From Deltaproteobacteria bacterium (lineage in GTDB: Bacteria > Desulfobacterota > Desulfobulbia > Desulfobulbales > JAGXFP01), in the NCBI GenBank assembly GCA_020056965.1, contig JAGVGT010000094.1, forward strand, positions 1 through 64,000: a stretch of 64,000 nucleotides of DNA, given 5' to 3'. Shown piece after piece: positions 36,313 through 45,283 of the stretch. Numbering within the stretch: position 1 is the stretch's first letter; each line of letters opens with the position of its first letter. The notes under the pieces are model-generated. The model did no database searches. It was not told where the DNA came from and saw nothing but the letters and a program-made list of their open reading frames with translations. A program made the translations under genes and the position numbers.

Positions 36313-37010
36313 ATGTCAAAGCGGAAAAATTCCATTTACGTGATCTTCGGCGGAGTGGTTCTGGTGTTGTTACTCGGGGTCGGTCTGGTTATCAGTCTGC
36401 TGATGAGTGACGATACCGGTTCCAAAACGAGACGCATCAATGCGATCACCATGTTGAAGTCCACTCCGCCGCCCCCCCCCCTCCGCCCAAGATCGAGGAT
36501 AAACCGCTTCCGCAGCCGGAAAAGACGACGGAAATCGTTGCTGACCAGAATCCCACGGAGGCCCGTGAGGATCAGCCAAACAATGACGATGCTCAGCCGC
36601 AGGGCGACACGCTTGGCCTTGACGCTGACGGCACGGCGGGTGGTGATTCCTTCGGCCTGGCGGCCCGTAAGGGTGGGCAGTCTATCCTTCTCGGCGGAGG
36701 TGGGGGTGGCAAGGCTTCGGCGATGAGCAAATACGCCTGGTATACACGGCGGGTCAAAGACGAAATGGAAAAAATCGTCAGAAAATACCTGGAGAAAAAG
36801 GGTGGTATCCCCAAGGGGCAATTTGAGGCAATTATCGCCGTGCAACTTGATGATCGTGGAGTGGTTACTAAATATTCGATCATCGAGCCCTCCGGAAATC
36901 CTGATTTTGACGCAGCGCTGAAAGAAACCCTGAGTGCAGCCGTCATGCAAGATCCGCCGCCGCCGGAGATGCCTCGGGTCATCAAATTGAAAATCCTTTC
37001 CCAGGGTTAA
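36313..37010 (+). pseudogene. tonB: TonB-family protein with frame change in a 10-C homopolymer
   Basis: The first frame (36313 to about 36480) gives an N-terminal transmembrane anchor (V-I-F-G-G-V-V-L-V-L-L-L-G-V) and the start of a proline segment. At a run of ten C (36472-36481) the frame is lost. Adding one C, or removing two, restores K-I-E-D-K-P-L-P-Q-P-E-K and runs on to the TonB/TolA-like C-terminal domain ending at 37010. That domain contains G-Q-F-E-A-I-I-A-V-Q-L-D-D and G-N-P-D-F-D-A-A-L. The restored protein is about 232 residues. The tract could be a sequencing error or a slippage-prone on/off switch. The protein should link the ExbB/ExbD motor to an outer-membrane partner. Confidence 0.82.
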
Positions 37011-37038
37011 GTTAAACCAATAAGTGAGAATAACGACC

Positions 37039-38505
37039 ATGATGAAACTAAGCAGGAGATGGGCCGGTTGCGCCCTGTTAGCGACAATGATTGCCCACGG
37101 GCCTGGCCTGGCCAGCGCAGCGGAGGTGGGCAGCGTCGAGAGGCTTGTGGAGATGCTGTCGGCCAAGGGAATTATCACAGCCGCCGAAGCCGATGATTTC
37201 AAAAAACAATACGGTACTCCGACCGTAAATGAAGCGGCTGGCGGCCTGAAGGATGCCCAAGTGGACGGCCTGGTCATTGACGGTATTCTTGACAAACTGA
37301 AGGAAATCGATCGAACCAAGACCAAGCACTGGACCAATCGCCTCATTTTCAGCGGCGACATGCGTCTCCGCTACCAGGCTGATTATTTTGATAAAGGCAA
37401 TCACCAGGGATTCGTCGACCCGAACGACCTTTCCGCCACCATTCCGCAGGAAACCAGGCATCGAGGCCGGTTCCGGGTAAGGCTGGCGGCCGAGGGCAAG
37501 GTGAACGACCAGTTTACCTCGATGGTAAAAATTTCGACCGGCAATGAAACCGACCCGGTTTCGACCAACGACACCCTTGGTGATTATCAGAATAAGGACA
37601 GCGTGGTCTTCGACCAAGCTTACATCCGCTGGATGCCGGATTACTTTCCGCTTTCCGTCTGGGGTGGCCGGATTCAGAACCCCTGGTTAAGCACTGACCT
37701 GGTCTGGGACACCGACTTGAACTTCGAGGGAGTCGCGGGCACATACTCTCCGCAAATCACTCAGAATCTGGACGGCTTCCTGACCCTGGGAGCTTTCCAG
37801 ATCGATGAATTTGCTCGGACCCAGAAGGATAAATATCTTCTGGGGGCGCAACTGGGATTGGCGTCCAAGCTTGGCAACGGTCTCCTCGGCAAGATCGCCG
37901 CGGCCTATTACGACTACAAGAACGTCACGGGCGAGGGGGTTGCCGCCAACTGCCAGTCCCAGACCTGCGAGTCGGAACCGCAGTTCATGCAGAAAGGCAA
38001 TACCCTGTTCTATCTCGACCCCGCCAATACCACCGTCGGGCTGGCGGCCAATTTCAAAGAGCTTAATATCACTGGAGAATTGGATGTTTCGGTTTTCAAT
38101 CCGGTCCACGTCATACTCACCGGCGATTATGTGAAGAATATCGGCTACGACTCGGAAGATGTGGCTCGGCGGGTTTATGGGAGTACGGTAAACAGTGCGG
38201 CCAGCGACAAGCAGGACCAGGGGTATCAGTTCGGTCTGAGCGTGGGATATCCGCAGGTCCGCGACTCCGGGCAGTGGAAAACCTACCTGTTTTATAAACA
38301 TCTCGAAGCGGACGCGGTACTCGATGCCTTCACTGATTCCGACTTTCATCTAGGAGGCACACACTGCAAGGGCTGGATCCTGGGCGGCGAATTGGGCCTG
38401 GGCAAAAACACCTGGCTGACCGGGCGCTGGCTGACTTCCGATGCGATAAGCGGTCCCCAGTTCAGTGTCGATACGCTCCAGATCGATTTGAATGTGAAAT
38501 ATTGA
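37039..38505 (+). CDS. Putative outer-membrane porin
   Basis: About 488 residues from the ATG at 37039 (a GTG at 37024 is in frame). A signal peptide (ending A-S-A-A) is followed by a short coiled-coil-like segment (L-V-E-M-L-S-A-K-G-I-I-T-A-A-E-A-D-D), the usual N-terminus of 'putative porin' family proteins. Amphipathic strands follow: F-S-G-D-M-R-L-R-Y-Q, R-G-R-F-R-V-R-L, V-F-D-Q-A-Y-I-R-W and the terminal L-Q-I-D-L-N-V-K-Y with aromatic end. It is the outer-membrane barrel of this operon; with TonB and ExbBD nearby it could be a gated uptake channel. The substrate is not determined by sequence; phosphate is a possibility given the PstS-like gene and putative Pho boxes. Confidence 0.82.
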   Translation: MMKLSRRWAGCALLATMIAHGPGLASAAEVGSVERLVEMLSAKGIITAAEADDFKKQYGTPTVNEAAGGLKDAQVDGLVIDGILDKLKEIDRTKTKHWTNRLIFSGDMRLRYQADYFDKGNHQGFVDPNDLSATIPQETRHRGRFRVRLAAEGKVNDQFTSMVKISTGNETDPVSTNDTLGDYQNKDSVVFDQAYIRWMPDYFPLSVWGGRIQNPWLSTDLVWDTDLNFEGVAGTYSPQITQNLDGFLTLGAFQIDEFARTQKDKYLLGAQLGLASKLGNGLLGKIAAAYYDYKNVTGEGVAANCQSQTCESEPQFMQKGNTLFYLDPANTTVGLAANFKELNITGELDVSVFNPVHVILTGDYVKNIGYDSEDVARRVYGSTVNSAASDKQDQGYQFGLSVGYPQVRDSGQWKTYLFYKHLEADAVLDAFTDSDFHLGGTHCKGWILGGELGLGKNTWLTGRWLTSDAISGPQFSVDTLQIDLNVKY

Positions 38506-38515
38506 GGAGGAAAAA

Positions 38516-39214
38516 ATGAAAGGGGCGATGCCAAAAATATTAATTCTGCTTCTGCTGCTGACTCTTGGGGCCGCGGGGTGGGCTGGATACCGAATTCGCG
38601 TACTCAAGGTGGAAAATGCTGGCCTGCGAGAACAGAGCGTATCTTTGGAACGAAAGATGCGCCAGTCGGTGAGCAAACTGGATGAGCAGAGAGCCGTGGC
38701 TGATCGGAACGGTAGCGCCAAGGCCAACCTGGATGGCGAGTTGCGGGTTGCCGAAGCCAGAATCCATGAGTTGACCAATAAATTGGCGGCGGATAAGGCC
38801 CGTTTGCAGGCAGAGGCCGATAAGCTCAGGTCCTCGGGAGAAACTGCCGCGACCAGCCATCGCCAGGAAATGGAAAAGTCCAAGGATGCTGTGGCCCAAT
38901 GGTCTGCCAAATATGAAGAACTGCGCGCTGACAGCAGTACCAAGCTCCGGGAGCGCGATGAGAGGATTGCCTCCCTGACCGGTGAGAAACAGAAGCTTAA
39001 TGCCAAACTGGAAACCGAAAAACACGAACATGAGTACTGCCGGCAGGCCAATGGTCGTTTTGCTGATCTGAGCAAGGAACTGCTGGAAAAGTTCGAAAAA
39101 AAGGGCGTCTTTGATACCCTCAAAAGGAAGGAACTATTTACCCAACTGAGCAAGGTCGAATTGGAGAAGCTGATCCAGGACTTCAAAGACAAAATCGATA
39201 ATGGCACCCTTTAA
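38516..39214 (+). CDS. Membrane-anchored coiled-coil protein
   Basis: 232 residues, unrecognised family. A short N-terminal transmembrane helix (I-L-I-L-L-L-L-L-T-L-G-A-A-G-W) is followed by a continuous predicted coiled coil of about 150 residues rich in E, K, R, L and A. A C-terminal helical region follows (L-L-E-K-F-E-K-K-G-V-F-D-T-L). A GAGGAGG ribosome-binding site lies 10 nt after the porin stop. It probably spans the periplasm as a spacer or scaffold for the TonB/porin apparatus. The next gene starts 14 nt before its stop. Confidence 0.7.
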   Translation: MKGAMPKILILLLLLTLGAAGWAGYRIRVLKVENAGLREQSVSLERKMRQSVSKLDEQRAVADRNGSAKANLDGELRVAEARIHELTNKLAADKARLQAEADKLRSSGETAATSHRQEMEKSKDAVAQWSAKYEELRADSSTKLRERDERIASLTGEKQKLNAKLETEKHEHEYCRQANGRFADLSKELLEKFEKKGVFDTLKRKELFTQLSKVELEKLIQDFKDKIDNGTL

Positions 39215-40040
39215 ACCAGTTCACAAGGGAAGAGCAGGCACTGTCTACCTGAATAAAATTCTGGAGTTGATACCAGGCCCGCCCCTATATCTTTGTGCAA
39301 TAGTGCTGGTCACTGTGAACTTGGGGATCGTAGCCCAGCAAGAGCTGCAATATTCCCAACTCCAAGGACCGCTGGAGATGGCGCAGGCTGTGGATTGCCT
39401 GGAGGCCCCGGTATATTCGCAAAAGCAAACTCGGGTGACCGGCGAAATCACTGCCCAGGCAACACCTGGGGAAATAGTAAAATCCGAACGGCCGGTCGGC
39501 GCTCTGGATCCGGCGCCAAGTCTTTACGACGATATGACAGCAGAGTCGTCTTATCAATCATCCCGTCCGGTCGCTACCGGAGCAATAGCCGACCGGCCGG
39601 GACGAGACGAAAATTACCCGGCACGTGCAGAAGGTGCTTCCTCTTGGGTCGAGACAAGTCCGTCGAGCGCCAAGGCAATCCACCGAGTCGGCAACACCGC
39701 ATACGCCAGCAACAGGCAGGTGTCCTCCACTTACCGACAGGTTGGCCCAGCCGGACAGGCTTCGTTCCCAGCCATATCCAGGTTTACAGGCTCCGGCGTC
39801 TTGCCGGAATCACATGAGCAGGCCATGATTATCCTGCTTGATAATAAGGTGAAGTTAGAGCGGGAGATTGAGCGATTGCGGATCAGGGTGGCTAACGGCG
39901 AAGCGGACCATTATTACAATATGTGGATAAAAGTTAAAAATCCACTGTATGTCGTTCATGACAGTAAGCGGATCGAGATGTATCAACAAGAACTGAATGA
40001 AATTTTAGACAAAATAGCTGATATCGCTTCATACGGCTGA
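39201..40040 (+). CDS. Membrane protein of unknown function, overlapping the coiled-coil gene
   Basis: 279 residues, no family recognised. A single transmembrane segment lies near residues 28-46 (L-Y-L-C-A-I-V-L-V-T-V-N-L-G). A low-complexity region rich in S, A, P, T and R follows. The C-terminal 75 residues are predicted helical (I-L-L-D-N-K-V-K-L-E-R-E-I-E-R-L) with an N-M-W-I-K-V-K-N motif. Its start overlaps the previous stop by 14 nt in another frame. It is the last gene of the TPS/Ton block. It could be a periplasmic adaptor, but nothing in the sequence proves this. Confidence 0.6.
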   Translation: MAPFKPVHKGRAGTVYLNKILELIPGPPLYLCAIVLVTVNLGIVAQQELQYSQLQGPLEMAQAVDCLEAPVYSQKQTRVTGEITAQATPGEIVKSERPVGALDPAPSLYDDMTAESSYQSSRPVATGAIADRPGRDENYPARAEGASSWVETSPSSAKAIHRVGNTAYASNRQVSSTYRQVGPAGQASFPAISRFTGSGVLPESHEQAMIILLDNKVKLEREIERLRIRVANGEADHYYNMWIKVKNPLYVVHDSKRIEMYQQELNEILDKIADIASYG

Positions 40041-40165
40041 GGCTGGCAGCTTTCGCCCATCGATCAAGTGTTGTCCGTCCCGGCTGGATGTTGAACAAAA
40101 CATTATTTCCCCATGCCGGGCAATATTTTTTCCAATTGTTTCGTGTAGCGAATGGGCGACCCTAT

Positions 40166-40423
40166 TTACAGGCGATATTTTTCTCTGCCCTTCCCGTCTA
40201 AATAATCCTGGCAATCCCTGCATAAAGTGGCAAAAGGCATGGTTCGCAAGGGATCAGGCTGAATTGTAATATGACATTCAGAACAAAAGCCATATCCCCC
40301 CCCGGCGATTTTTTCAAGAGCATCGCCGACCTGCTTGATCGTCCTGCCGGGTAGCGATTCCATCTCAATTACATTCAGGTGATTGTGGTAATTATAGGTT
40401 TCTCGGCGGTTGTCGGTTTTCAT
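40166..40423 (-). CDS. DksA/TraR-type C4 zinc-finger protein
   Basis: 85 residues from the ATG at 40423 (minus strand), chosen because AGGAG lies 6 nt upstream; a longer frame to 40480 has no such site. The C-terminus has a four-cysteine zinc finger (F-C-S-E-C, then L-C-R-D-C-Q) with G-x-Y-G-F before the first pair, as in TraR/DksA proteins. Helices before it are short, so it lacks the long coiled coil of DksA. Such proteins bind the RNA polymerase secondary channel. It stands alone between the surface operon and the GAK cluster, on the opposite strand. Control of the stringent response or of nearby genes is possible but untested. Confidence 0.85.
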   Translation of the reverse strand: MKTDNRRETYNYHNHLNVIEMESLPGRTIKQVGDALEKIAGGGYGFCSECHITIQPDPLRTMPFATLCRDCQDYLDGKGREKYRL

Positions 40424-40699
40424 ACTGACTCCTATCTGTTTTAAGTTCTTGTTGCCCCTTGCGAAGCTAGTTCTGTTCATCTTATCCGGCCATGGTTATG
40501 GGTAAATTAGAAAATAATGAATAATTGATTAGAGCAGTAGGGCTGGGTTTGATAGACGCCGTTGCTCTAGAGCTTCTCAATCAAGTCGCTGGCGGAGTCG
40601 AGCCATTTCATAGGCACTATCCTGCGCCACGCGAGAGCCACGGTTTTAATCCGGATTATCTTGACCAGGGAATCGGGGCCGATCGTCGCCTTGGTGGCA

Positions 40700-41205
40700 T
40701 CAATCGGATCGAGCAGATATTAGCCGATCGTCCAAATCTACCGCTTCACGCAATTTCTGCTGTTGATCGGGTAGGTTTCCAGCGCCTTGGCCAGCTGGAT
40801 ACCTCGCGCAGATAATGATTACGCTGATTTTCCGGCACCAGGGGCATGACCACCATCGAGACCGGCTTGCCGTCCGGCGCCCCGTAGTCGATGTCTATTA
40901 GACTCCCGCCTATCACACACATGAGATTTTCATCGTAGGACCCTCGGGCATGCGGCGTGGCCAGCCGTTGCCGATGGCGGAGCATGTCCGCCCGGAAACC
41001 CAGGCGCTTTAGTTGCGACAACTTTGTTTGGCCCATCCTCGTCCAGTCGCCGGGCCGCCGCTTCGCTCTTGAGCTCCAGCAGGTTGTTTCGAGTCTTGCC
41101 AAGGCCTTCTGGGCTGGGTTCATGCAAAGCTCCACACTGCCGTTCATGGTTGTCCAAGACCAAGGGAGGCTGAACCTCGGAGTTCTCTATAAATCTCGCC
41201 AATAG
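40700..41205 (-). pseudogene. Decayed PTS EIIA-like gene
   Basis: On the minus strand two or more frames hold fragments of a PTS EIIA (fructose/Ntr) domain. The segment L-A-T-P-H-A-R carries the phosphorylatable-histidine motif. It is followed by I-G-G-S-L-I-D-I-D-Y and A-P-D-G-K-P-V-S-M-V-V, then H-Y-L-R-E-V-S. After about 40800 the frame changes and reads L-A-K-A-L-E, resembling the end of EIIA, before further shifts. The N-terminal part is also split (about 41030-41200). No complete protein can be made, so the gene looks degenerate. Its closeness to an HprK-related kinase is notable, as HprK acts on PTS proteins elsewhere. Confidence 0.5.
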
Positions 41206-41371
41206 GCTTTTCCCATATCGTATACGCCCTGTCGCCTGATGAAGGTGATGGCTCCGGTCAAGATGGTGGCGATTTAGGTTAGCTGATTACTATGATACTA
41301 CAGTTTTCCTATATAGAAACTGCTTGGTAGTGTCCATTACTTAAATAATCATAATGAGCATATAATTGTTT

Positions 41372-41405
41372 CTTAATCTAATCCTAATGTATCAGGTGTT
41401 ATATC
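41372..41405 (+). promoter_or_regulatory. Putative Pho-box promoter 4, before the GAK cluster
   Basis: Two heptamers, CTTAATC (41372-78) and CCTAATG (41383-89), at 11-bp period. A 10-nt gap and the candidate -10 TATATC (41400-05, 4 of 6) follow. It is about 100 nt upstream of the first GAK gene in an otherwise AT-rich stretch, so chance occurrence is somewhat more likely here than at the GC-richer sites. PhoU and PhoH domains encoded in the cluster make phosphate control plausible. Confidence 0.5.
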
Positions 41406-41503
41406 AATAAAAATTGACAGACAAGTGCAAAGCGGCCTAGGATTGCTGCTTGTTTTGCACACTTTACCTAATGCAGACTCAATATCAATGAAGGAGAAGT
41501 CAG

Positions 41504-42052
41504 ATGTCTTCACAAGAAAGAAAGACTGATTTGTACCTTTCCACCACCGATACCGCCAGCTTATTTAGAAACTTAGCGACCGCGATAGAAGGGGGTGACG
41601 AAAAACTTCTCAATGATCTCGGGATCAGCATCAAGGACAGCAAAAAGATCAAGCTGGAGATCAAGTGCGGGGAAGAGAAGCTTTCAGTAAAGGTCAAGGT
41701 CAAGAATAAAGCGGTCGAGGCTGAGGGCGGTGAAATGACGGAAGCTGGCGAAAATGTGCCCAAAAAACCCGGCTATAAACCACTGAAAAAGAGAATGTCG
41801 GGTACCTTCAAAAGCATCAAAAAAAGCTTGTTGGCCGCGACCCCTCCCAGCTCCGAAGACCTGAACCTCTTCCTGGAAGATGCGGCGGAAATGGTCACCT
41901 ATCCGGGATTCGGCAACAAATATTATCCGGCCTTTACCGAGGCCTGCCAATACTTTGAAAAGGCTGCCGCTGCAGGCAATCTGGAAGAGATGCTGATCGC
42001 CTTCAGTAAAATCGATGTCTGCCGATTGGCCTGTCACGACCGCTACAAATGA
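41504..42052 (+). CDS. GAK system XXXCH-domain protein
   Basis: 182 residues, AAGGAGAAG upstream. The C-terminal C-R-L-A-C-H-D-R-Y-K (Cys-x3-Cys-His) is the signature of XXXCH-domain proteins encoded in GAK loci. The motif recalls heme-binding CxxCH but with an extra residue, and there is no signal peptide, so covalent heme is unlikely. The N-terminal half has alternating charged and hydrophobic residues (K-L-E-I-K-C-G-E-E-K-L-S-V-K-V-K-V-K), as in amphi-Trp relatives. A helical domain with F-L-E-D-A-A-E-M-V follows. Function is unknown. It is the first gene of the cluster after the putative Pho box. Confidence 0.8.
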   Translation: MSSQERKTDLYLSTTDTASLFRNLATAIEGGDEKLLNDLGISIKDSKKIKLEIKCGEEKLSVKVKVKNKAVEAEGGEMTEAGENVPKKPGYKPLKKRMSGTFKSIKKSLLAATPPSSEDLNLFLEDAAEMVTYPGFGNKYYPAFTEACQYFEKAAAAGNLEEMLIAFSKIDVCRLACHDRYK

Positions 42053-42120
42053 ATGGCTCGTTGCGCAAACTAATCTATTAAAATCACCGGTCGGAGTTCT
42101 CGCCCAGCCTTGGAATTTAA

Positions 42121-43284
42121 ATGAAATTGGTAATAAGTAAGCAAGTCGTCAAGTCTCTTCGGCATCGGGTTGAAGGACAGGTCGCGGACGTCAGTCAAGA
42201 GGACGAGGAGAGATTTTTTAGAGTTATCTCGACCGACCTTGACGAAGAACAGCGCCGGCGGATTATCGCTCCCATCCGAACCTATCCCCGGGAGGAGAGT
42301 GTTCTGGCCGTGCACTGGCACCCAGAATTCGTGCCGCAGGAACTGATTGACCAACGACTGGACCTGCTCTATCCGAACCGCAAAGAGGAACTGATCATTC
42401 CCACTCAGCACAATCAGTTGCTCACCCGCGGTTCCTTCTGCGGCGCCGAGGTGGATTGTTATTCCAAAGGCTTCAAACGCAAGGTTCAGTTGCTGGTCCA
42501 TTTCGACAAGAAGAACCTGAATCGAGCCGGCACCTTCGCCTCGGCCCTCGAACACACCTTTCAGTACAGGTCCTCACAGCTTTTTGACCTCATTAATACT
42601 CTAACCAAGCCGGTCGAAGAACGGTTGGAGCGGGCCGCCCGGGAAACCGGTGCGGCGGCTGGGGTTATTGATCTGGTCCGGGGGGAGACCGGCAAGGTTG
42701 CTAGGCTTATTGATCTGCATTTCAGCAAAATTCCGAAGGAATCCATAAAAAACAAACTGCTCCGCGATTATCTTGATACCCTCCGCGGGCACTTGGGAGA
42801 TGACCTGGTAATCCGCGCCCAGCTTTTCCTGCGGGCCGTTAAACAGGAGGTCAAGGCCGGCTTCCCGCTTACCTATTTTTACCGCACTTCGGAAATCATT
42901 GAGGAAGCCCGCGCCATCGGGGCCGGCATTGTCATACCTCATCCCGAGCAGTTCTGGCCGATCTTGCTGGCCGAATACGACGTTGATGGCTACGAGGTGT
43001 GGAACCCGCAATCCCTGGAATACACAGACTTTCTGATCTCGGTGGTGATCAATAAAAACAAACAGCCGGGAATTGCAAAACGTAAGCTGCTTATTTTCAT
43101 GGGTGACGACACCCACATGGGGGAAAAGGCAAGGGGGCCTCTGTTGCAGGATGAGTTGAAGTCTTGCCGGGAAATAGGTCTGCAGCCACCCTGGGATGAT
43201 CTATTGATCCGGAAGAAACTCGCCATCGCCGACATGGACCGGCACAAGGTTATTGCTGAATACCGGGACCGATTACGAGGATGA
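42121..43284 (+). CDS. PHP-like metal-dependent protein of the GAK cluster
   Basis: 387 residues; not firmly assigned. An H-W-H-P-E-F motif near residue 65, then H-N-Q-L-L, V-I-P-H-P-E-Q-F-W-P and G-D-D-T-H-M-G-E-K resemble the scattered histidine/aspartate ligands of PHP-type phosphoesterases (H-x-H, later H, and D-x-H). The middle is helical and may be an insertion. It lies between the XXXCH and amphi-Trp genes with short gaps. A hydrolytic activity on a phosphate ester would suit the phosphate theme, but the metal-site reading is from pattern only. No clear ribosome-binding site precedes the ATG at 42121. Confidence 0.55.
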   Translation: MKLVISKQVVKSLRHRVEGQVADVSQEDEERFFRVISTDLDEEQRRRIIAPIRTYPREESVLAVHWHPEFVPQELIDQRLDLLYPNRKEELIIPTQHNQLLTRGSFCGAEVDCYSKGFKRKVQLLVHFDKKNLNRAGTFASALEHTFQYRSSQLFDLINTLTKPVEERLERAARETGAAAGVIDLVRGETGKVARLIDLHFSKIPKESIKNKLLRDYLDTLRGHLGDDLVIRAQLFLRAVKQEVKAGFPLTYFYRTSEIIEEARAIGAGIVIPHPEQFWPILLAEYDVDGYEVWNPQSLEYTDFLISVVINKNKQPGIAKRKLLIFMGDDTHMGEKARGPLLQDELKSCREIGLQPPWDDLLIRKKLAIADMDRHKVIAEYRDRLRG

Positions 43285-43341
43285 AGATGATTGCGGCAGA
43301 AGAATTTAGAGAACAATAGACATCTATAAAGGAGACCTGTC

Positions 43342-43611
43342 ATGGCTGAACAGAAATTCATTTTTGAATCCATCCAGGATTCGGAAACCATTAAGTCCTA
43401 TCTGGAATCAATCATCACCGGCATTGCCAAGAAGAAAATCGTTCTGAGTACCGACGGCGAGGATATCACCCTGCATCCAAACGGTCTCCTGAAGCTGACC
43501 GTCAAGGCCCGTAAGAAGGCCGACAAGAACCGGATCAGCATCAAAATGGCCTGGACCGACGAACGCGCCAGATTGGGCGACCACAACAAGACCATCGAAA
43601 TTAACTCCTGA
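43342..43611 (+). CDS. Amphi-Trp domain protein (GAK system), first copy
   Basis: 89 residues with an AAGGAG ribosome-binding site. The C-terminal R-I-S-I-K-M-A-W-T-D-E is the amphi-Trp motif: an amphipathic strand ending in tryptophan, the small domain for which the GAK system is partly named. The N-terminal part is helical with Y-L-E-S-I-I-T-G-I, then V-L-S-T-D-G-E-D-I-T-L-H-P. A second, longer copy is at 48877. The domain has no known activity and may be a substrate or carrier acted on by the ATP-grasp and kinase encoded nearby. Confidence 0.85.
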   Translation: MAEQKFIFESIQDSETIKSYLESIITGIAKKKIVLSTDGEDITLHPNGLLKLTVKARKKADKNRISIKMAWTDERARLGDHNKTIEINS

Positions 43612-43624
43612 TCGCCATTTCCTC

Positions 43625-45271
43625 ATGCCGATTTTAAGCAGTCTCGACGAAAACTTCCGTTTCATTATTCTGGAGGTCGCCGAGCAGGTTGATACTACCT
43701 GCAGCTTCATGCAGAGTAACGACGATAAATTATTTGAAAGAATCGTCTCGCGCGATGACTACATCGATAATCTGAAATCAGTTATTGAAAACATCATCTT
43801 CTCGAAGATTCATCTCGAGCACTCTCTGGACCAAAAAGCGGTCAACAACATCCGCGCTCAGAACACCATCTGTTCCAACCTGGAGAAAATCGCCGACTTC
43901 TGTGTCAACATCGTCAGACAGGTGGGGCACATTAAAGATCATTCATGCCTTGATGAATTCGAATGCCAGCAGTTTTTTGAGGAGATTCGCAAGTGCTTCC
44001 CGCTCATCCTGCCGGTTCTTCAGAAAGGTGATTTGACCAAGGCTCTCATTATTTGCGAGGCCGAGTTGAATCTGGACCGACTGTACAAGCACAATTTCGA
44101 TCTGGTTATGGCCAAGTTGCGGGTCGAGAATGAACCGGAAGACTTGATCACTTTGCTCTTTATCTTTCGCTATCTGGAGCGGATCGGCGACTCACTGCTC
44201 AACATCGGCGAGGCCCTGCTTTATGCGATCCTGGGTGAAAAAATCAAAATCACTCAGTTTGAAGCCTTGCAAAAAACCCTGACCAAATCAGGCTTGACGG
44301 AATCGCTGCACAAACTCCGCTACGAAACCTATTGGGGTACTAGGAGCGGCTGTAATATCAGCCGCATTATCTCCGGCGACCCAATAAACGAACTGCGGGC
44401 CCAGGACGGCATCTTCAAGGGGGGAATCACCAAAAAAATTCGGGCCGAGAAGGAAAATCTGGAGAGATGGCACAAGATCCTGCCAAGCCTGACTCCCCGG
44501 ATTATCAGTTACCATGAGGAGGCCGGCAAGGCCGCCATGCTCATGCAATTCATGTCTGGCCTGACCATGGAAGAGGTGGCGCTGACCTGCGACGAGGATG
44601 TGGTGGCCGGAGCCCTCAATCGTCTTGAAATAACCTTCTTGGACATCTGGACAGGGACTTTGGTCGCGACCCCGAGCAAGAGCGATTATACCGGCCAGCT
44701 GCTGGCCAGACTGAACAACGTCAAGACCGTCCATCCCCTCCTATTCAAAAACACCATGCAGCTGAGCGGCAAGGCGATCTGCTCCACCTTCGAACTGATT
44801 CGTCGGGCCGCCCTGGTGGAAAATCAGCTGGCCGCTCCCTTTACCGTCTTCATCCATGGCGATTGTAATGCCAACAACATCATCTTCAACCAGGAGACTA
44901 GAACAATCCATTTTATCGACCTGTATCGTTCCAGGCAGGCCGATTATCTTCAGGACATCTCGGTATTGCTGGTTTCCTTCTTCCGGATGCCACTTTTGGC
45001 TGGTCCGATTCGTGAACGGATCAACTGGATCATTGAGCACATCCTCTACAGTTCAAAGACTTTCGCCGCGGATAATAATGACCAGACCTTCGATACCCGG
45101 CTGGCCCTTGGGCTGGCCCGGTCATTCATCACCTCGACCCGGTTTGAACTGAACAGCGAATTCGCCAAGGAAATGTTTTTGCGTGGTCTTTACCTGCTGG
45201 AAAAAATCAGCCTGCTCAAAGAAGGGGAAATCAAGGAGTTCACCTTGCCCCATGACGTTTTGTATTACTGA
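43625..45271 (+). CDS. PhoU-like domain fused to an aminoglycoside-phosphotransferase-type kinase
   Basis: 548 residues. The N-terminal ~215 residues have a PhoU-like helical pattern (N-L-E-K-I-A-D-F-C-V-N-I, then R-Y-L-E-R-I-G-D-S-L-L-N-I-G-E, with the E-R-x-x-D-x-x-x-N signature of PhoU). The remaining ~330 residues form a protein-kinase-like fold of the APH/choline kinase type, with the Brenner motif H-G-D-C-N-A-N-N-I-I and H-F-I-D-L-Y-R-S as the metal-binding aspartate segment. Starts at 43625, 13 nt after the amphi-Trp gene. PhoU domains regulate phosphate signalling, and APH-type kinases phosphorylate small molecules. This fusion directly links a phosphate-sensor fold to a kinase. Confidence 0.82.
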   Translation: MPILSSLDENFRFIILEVAEQVDTTCSFMQSNDDKLFERIVSRDDYIDNLKSVIENIIFSKIHLEHSLDQKAVNNIRAQNTICSNLEKIADFCVNIVRQVGHIKDHSCLDEFECQQFFEEIRKCFPLILPVLQKGDLTKALIICEAELNLDRLYKHNFDLVMAKLRVENEPEDLITLLFIFRYLERIGDSLLNIGEALLYAILGEKIKITQFEALQKTLTKSGLTESLHKLRYETYWGTRSGCNISRIISGDPINELRAQDGIFKGGITKKIRAEKENLERWHKILPSLTPRIISYHEEAGKAAMLMQFMSGLTMEEVALTCDEDVVAGALNRLEITFLDIWTGTLVATPSKSDYTGQLLARLNNVKTVHPLLFKNTMQLSGKAICSTFELIRRAALVENQLAAPFTVFIHGDCNANNIIFNQETRTIHFIDLYRSRQADYLQDISVLLVSFFRMPLLAGPIRERINWIIEHILYSSKTFAADNNDQTFDTRLALGLARSFITSTRFELNSEFAKEMFLRGLYLLEKISLLKEGEIKEFTLPHDVLYY

Positions 45272-45283
45272 CGGGGAGTTATT

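Noticed and set aside
40525-40815. Plus-strand 96-codon frame opposite the EIIA remnant
   Set aside because: No domain or ribosome-binding site; antisense to the decayed PTS gene.
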